Source of the DNA: JAJTHJ01 sp046316025
GTDB taxonomy: Bacteria > Pseudomonadota > Gammaproteobacteria > Burkholderiales > Burkholderiaceae_F
NCBI GenBank assembly: GCA_046316025.1
Contig: JBKCXU010000076.1
Coordinates: 1 to 7,885 of the forward strand
Length of the DNA stretch: 7,885 nt
Direction: 5' to 3'
Part shown: in pieces, positions 6,733-7,885 of the stretch
How positions within the stretch are numbered: the stretch's first letter is position 1
How the letters are laid out: every line of letters begins with the position of its first letter
Made by a program: the position numbers and the translations under genes
Notes under the pieces: generated by a model
Databases searched by the model: none
Seen by the model: only the letters and a program-made list of their open reading frames with translations
Told to the model about the DNA's origin: nothing

Positions 6733-6940
6733 TCCGATTTTCTGCTTTACTCGATGAGTCCGAACAATATGAAACTTTGATTATGTGAACCACGATTATG
6801 AACCTGCTGTCCGCCTGCTTCAGATGTCCGTCCGGTACGGCGAAACAGTACGCAATAACGATCATTTTATCGAACCGCTGCGTGGATGGTCTACAAGGTG
6901 TATAAACGCGTATACACACAGACACAGAATTGGAGAAGTC
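6733..6940. promoter_or_regulatory. Divergent control region, probable res site
   Basis: This 208-bp gap is clearly more AT-rich than the genes around it and lies between resolvase and antitoxin, where Tn3-family res sites are found. It contains a direct repeat of GATTATG (6779-6785 and 6794-6800), each followed by AACC, two TGTCCG copies (6808-6813 and 6825-6830), and an inverted repeat at 6898-6917. I cannot assign res subsites I-III individually. Promoters for both directions must lie here; TATAAA at 6901-6906 is a candidate -10 for the antitoxin, without a clear -35. Confidence 0.55.
6898..6917. promoter_or_regulatory. Palindromic operator candidate for the RHH antitoxin
   Basis: GTGTATA (6898-6904) and TATACAC (6911-6917) are perfect inverted arms separated by AACGCG. 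The site overlaps the candidate -10 TATAAA and lies 24 bases before the antitoxin ATG, where an RHH autorepressor would bind. It could instead be, or overlap, a resolvase binding site. Confidence 0.5.
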
Positions 6941-7180
6941 ATGAGTGCCGTGCGTTGGAACATTGCCGTGTCGCCGGACGTGGATCAGTCCGTGCGTATG
7001 TTCATCGCCGCGCAGGGTGGCGGCCGCAGGGGTGACCTGTCGCGCTTCATCGAGGAAGCCGTGCGTGCCTACCTGCTGGAGCGCGCTGCCGATCAGGCCA
7101 AGACTGCGGCGGCCGGCATGGGCGAGGCTGAGTTGAACGACCTCATCGACGAAGCGGTTCAATGGGCGCGTGAGCACTGA
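6941..7180 (+). CDS. Ribbon-helix-helix antitoxin
   Basis: A 79-aa protein predicted to bind and neutralise the downstream PIN toxin and to repress its own operon. The N-terminal part (RWNIAVSPDVDQSVRMFIA then RRGDLSRFIEEAVRAYLLE) fits a ribbon-helix-helix DNA-binding domain: a short strand followed by two helices. The C-terminal part (about 50-79, AKTAAAGMGEAELNDLIDEAVQWAREH) is a helical segment of the kind that wraps the toxin. The start ATG has GGAG at 6932-6935, five bases upstream. Its stop overlaps the toxin start by one base (TGATG), as expected for a coupled toxin-antitoxin pair. Likely control is autorepression through the palindrome at 6898-6917. Confidence 0.85.
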   Translation: MSAVRWNIAVSPDVDQSVRMFIAAQGGGRRGDLSRFIEEAVRAYLLERAADQAKTAAAGMGEAELNDLIDEAVQWAREH

Positions 7181-7599
7181 TGCGCGTCATCCTGGACACG
7201 AACGTACTGCTCGCGGCACTGATCTCGCCCTACGGCGCGCCCGATGCGATTTATCGCGCCTGGCGCGCAGCGCGTTTCGATCTCGTGACCTCGGCGGCGC
7301 AGCTCGACGAACTGCGCCGCGTCAGCCGTTACCCGAAACTCAAAGCCATCTTGCCCGCGCATCGCATCGGCACGCTGGTCAACAACATGCAGCGCGCAAT
7401 CATGCTGGACGCCCTGCCGCCGTTGCCGCAAGGCATCGAAGCCGCCGACTCGAACGACGCATTCCTGCTGGTGATGGCCCTGGCCGGTGAAGCCGACTAT
7501 CTCGTGACCGGCGACCGCCGTGCCGGGCTACTGCAACGCGGCAGCATCGGCCGCACGCGTATCGTCACCCCGTCCGCCTTCTGCGCCGAGGCGCTTTGA
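7180..7599 (+). CDS. PIN-domain toxin (PIN_3/COG1569 type)
   Basis: A 139-aa predicted Mg2+-dependent endoribonuclease, the toxin of the pair. PIN-domain acidic residues are visible in order: D6 (ILDTN), E44 (QLDEL), D93 (DSNDAFLL) and D112 (LVTGDRR). The length and the layout MRVILDTNVLLAAL ... DYLVTGDRR match the PIN-family putative toxin-antitoxin components of COG1569. It starts within the antitoxin stop codon, without a good ribosome binding site of its own, so translation is probably coupled. Four bases separate its stop from the tnpA start, so the pair and the transposase may share a transcript. The RNA target is unknown. All catalytic residues are present, so it is likely active. Confidence 0.9.
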   Translation: MRVILDTNVLLAALISPYGAPDAIYRAWRAARFDLVTSAAQLDELRRVSRYPKLKAILPAHRIGTLVNNMQRAIMLDALPPLPQGIEAADSNDAFLLVMALAGEADYLVTGDRRAGLLQRGSIGRTRIVTPSAFCAEAL

Positions 7600-7603
7600 C
7601 GCC

Positions 7604-7711
7604 ATGCCGGTCAGCTTCCTGTCCACCACGCAACGGGAACGCTACGGCCGCTATCCAGAAACGCTTTCCAGCGACGAACTGGCACGCTACTTCCACCTCG
7701 ATGACGACGAT
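7604..7711 (+). pseudogene. tnpA: Tn3-family transposase TnpA, N-terminal 36 codons
   Basis: Reads MPVSFLSTTQRERYGRYPET followed by LSSDELARYFHLDDDD, the conserved start of many Tn3-family transposases (the N-terminal DUF4158 region), which normally continue to about 950-1000 aa. After the last D at 7709-7711 the frame becomes unrelated (GEVSPLVV...). It contains the direct repeats of the right edge and ends at 7808-7810. The gene is therefore cut by insertion or deletion at about 7711. There is no strong ribosome binding site; GAGG at 7588-7591 inside the toxin end is the only candidate, suggesting coupling to the toxin gene. The catalytic domain is absent. Confidence 0.85.
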
Positions 7712-7716
7712 GGAGA

Positions 7717-7764
7717 AGTCTCACCGTTAGTCGTACACCCGAGTCTCAGCGTTAGTCGTACACC
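7717..7764 (+). repeat. Two 23-bp direct repeats, 25-bp period
   Basis: Copies at 7717-7739 and 7742-7764 match at 22 of 23 positions. Both begin AGTCTCA and share CGTTAGTCGTACACC (7725-7739 and 7750-7764), differing only at the eighth base (C or G). Tandem short repeats like this are typical of transposase binding sites at element ends or of iterons, but two copies cannot tell these apart. Confidence 0.75.
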
Positions 7765-7780
7765 TCGATGCGCCGATCAG

Positions 7781-7835
7781 GTGCGCGGTGCAAACGGAGG
7801 GAGCCCGTAGGGCGACCGGAGTTTGCACCGCGCGC
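7781..7835. repeat. Long imperfect palindrome with nested hairpin
   Basis: GCGCGGTGCAAAC (7783-7795) and GTTTGCACCGCGC (7821-7833) are perfect 13-bp inverted arms, extendable by a G-T wobble and a G-C pair to 7781-7835. The centre holds a small GCCC-GTA-GGGC hairpin (7803-7813) flanked by purine-rich sequence. It could be a REP-like element, a stem of a mobile element end, or a terminator; it has no T-tract. Confidence 0.7.
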
Positions 7836-7885
7836 GGCGGACCCTAGGCTCGACCTCTTGCGCCGCGGTACTCGCAGGAACGCCT

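Larger units (their letters stand above)
5762..7711 (+). mobile_element. Tn3-family transposon carrying a toxin-antitoxin pair, right part lost
   Basis: The order is inverted repeat, resolvase (minus), divergent control region, RHH antitoxin, PIN toxin, then the start of tnpA (all plus). Surveys of Tn3-family elements have described toxin-antitoxin genes in this position, between resolvase and transposase, as part of the core module. The element is cut after 36 codons of tnpA at about 7711, so no right inverted repeat or transposase catalytic domain is present. It could move only with transposase supplied in trans and a second inverted repeat nearby. Confidence 0.8.
7712..7885. other. Unassigned sequence at the right edge
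   Basis: No gene is supported in this 174-bp tail. It contains a pair of 23-bp direct repeats at 25-bp spacing and a palindrome of about 55 bp. It begins exactly where the transposase gene breaks, so it may be the end of another element that extends beyond the window. I cannot name the family. Confidence 0.4.

Noticed and set aside
6931..7720. The 10-mer TGGAGAAGTC occurs both before the antitoxin (6931-6940) and at the tnpA break (7711-7720), hinting at a microhomology deletion.
   Set aside because: Flanking bases do not continue the match, and a shared purine-rich 10-mer containing a ribosome binding site core is plausible by chance.
7717..7764. CRISPR-like repeat pair.
   Set aside because: Only two copies with a 2-base gap, so there are no spacers, and no cas genes are present.
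7725..7764. Integron attC core sites (CGTTAG resembles GTTRRRY).
   Set aside because: GTTAGTC fails the consensus at the sixth base, the two copies are in direct rather than inverted arrangement, and no cassette or integrase is seen.
1..7885. tRNA, rRNA, riboswitch or replication origin.
   Set aside because: No cloverleaf, rRNA-like stretch, recognisable aptamer or DnaA-box cluster was found by eye on either strand.

Overview
This is a GC-rich window, apparently from a proteobacterium; I infer a beta- or gammaproteobacterium from the codon use and from the types of IS21 and Tn3-family genes, but there is no housekeeping gene to fix the taxon. Almost all of it is mobile DNA surrounding one restriction-modification remnant, so it reads as an accessory island or plasmid segment that has been hit by insertions several times.

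Layout. Positions 1-2242 are the right-hand part of an IS21-family insertion sequence: istA (DDE transposase, 132-1379) and istB (AAA+ ATPase helper, 1376-2167), overlapping by 4 nt, then a right end with two related ~28-30 bp repeats, each ending in TTGACAC. Its left end is not in the window. Positions 2243-2720 hold the C-terminal part of a Mod-type adenine DNA methyltransferase, joined directly to the IS end and therefore apparently cut by the insertion. Positions 2717-5431 hold an intact 904-aa Res-type subunit (SF2 helicase plus PD-(D/E)XK nuclease), overlapping mod by 4 nt. The locus is thus a type III-like restriction system that has lost its methyltransferase and recognition half. The IS end carries a perfect TTGACA, 16 bp before a TCTAAT in the interrupted gene, which could keep res transcribed.

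Positions 5432-5579 are noncoding. Positions 5580-5761 are a C-terminal scrap of a Tn3-family transposase. It is interrupted exactly where a 38-bp Tn3-type terminal inverted repeat begins (5762-5799). That repeat is the left end of a second Tn3-family transposon: a serine resolvase with a long C-terminal extension (minus strand, 5809-6732), an AT-rich divergent region probably holding res and promoters (6733-6940), an RHH-PIN toxin-antitoxin pair (6941-7599), and the first 36 codons of its own tnpA (7604-7711). The transposase is cut off there by unrelated sequence containing a 25-bp-period direct repeat and a long palindrome (7712-7885), possibly the edge of yet another element.

How the parts work together. 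IstA and IstB would move the IS21 element. The resolvase acts at res to resolve cointegrates. The RHH antitoxin represses its own operon and neutralises the PIN RNase, so the toxin-antitoxin pair may stabilise the otherwise immobilised transposon. The orphan Res subunit is predicted to lack restriction activity unless a Mod partner exists elsewhere. I found no wholly new system. The unusual points are the nested junctions, the possible IS-driven promoter, the extended resolvase and the unexplained repeats at the right edge.
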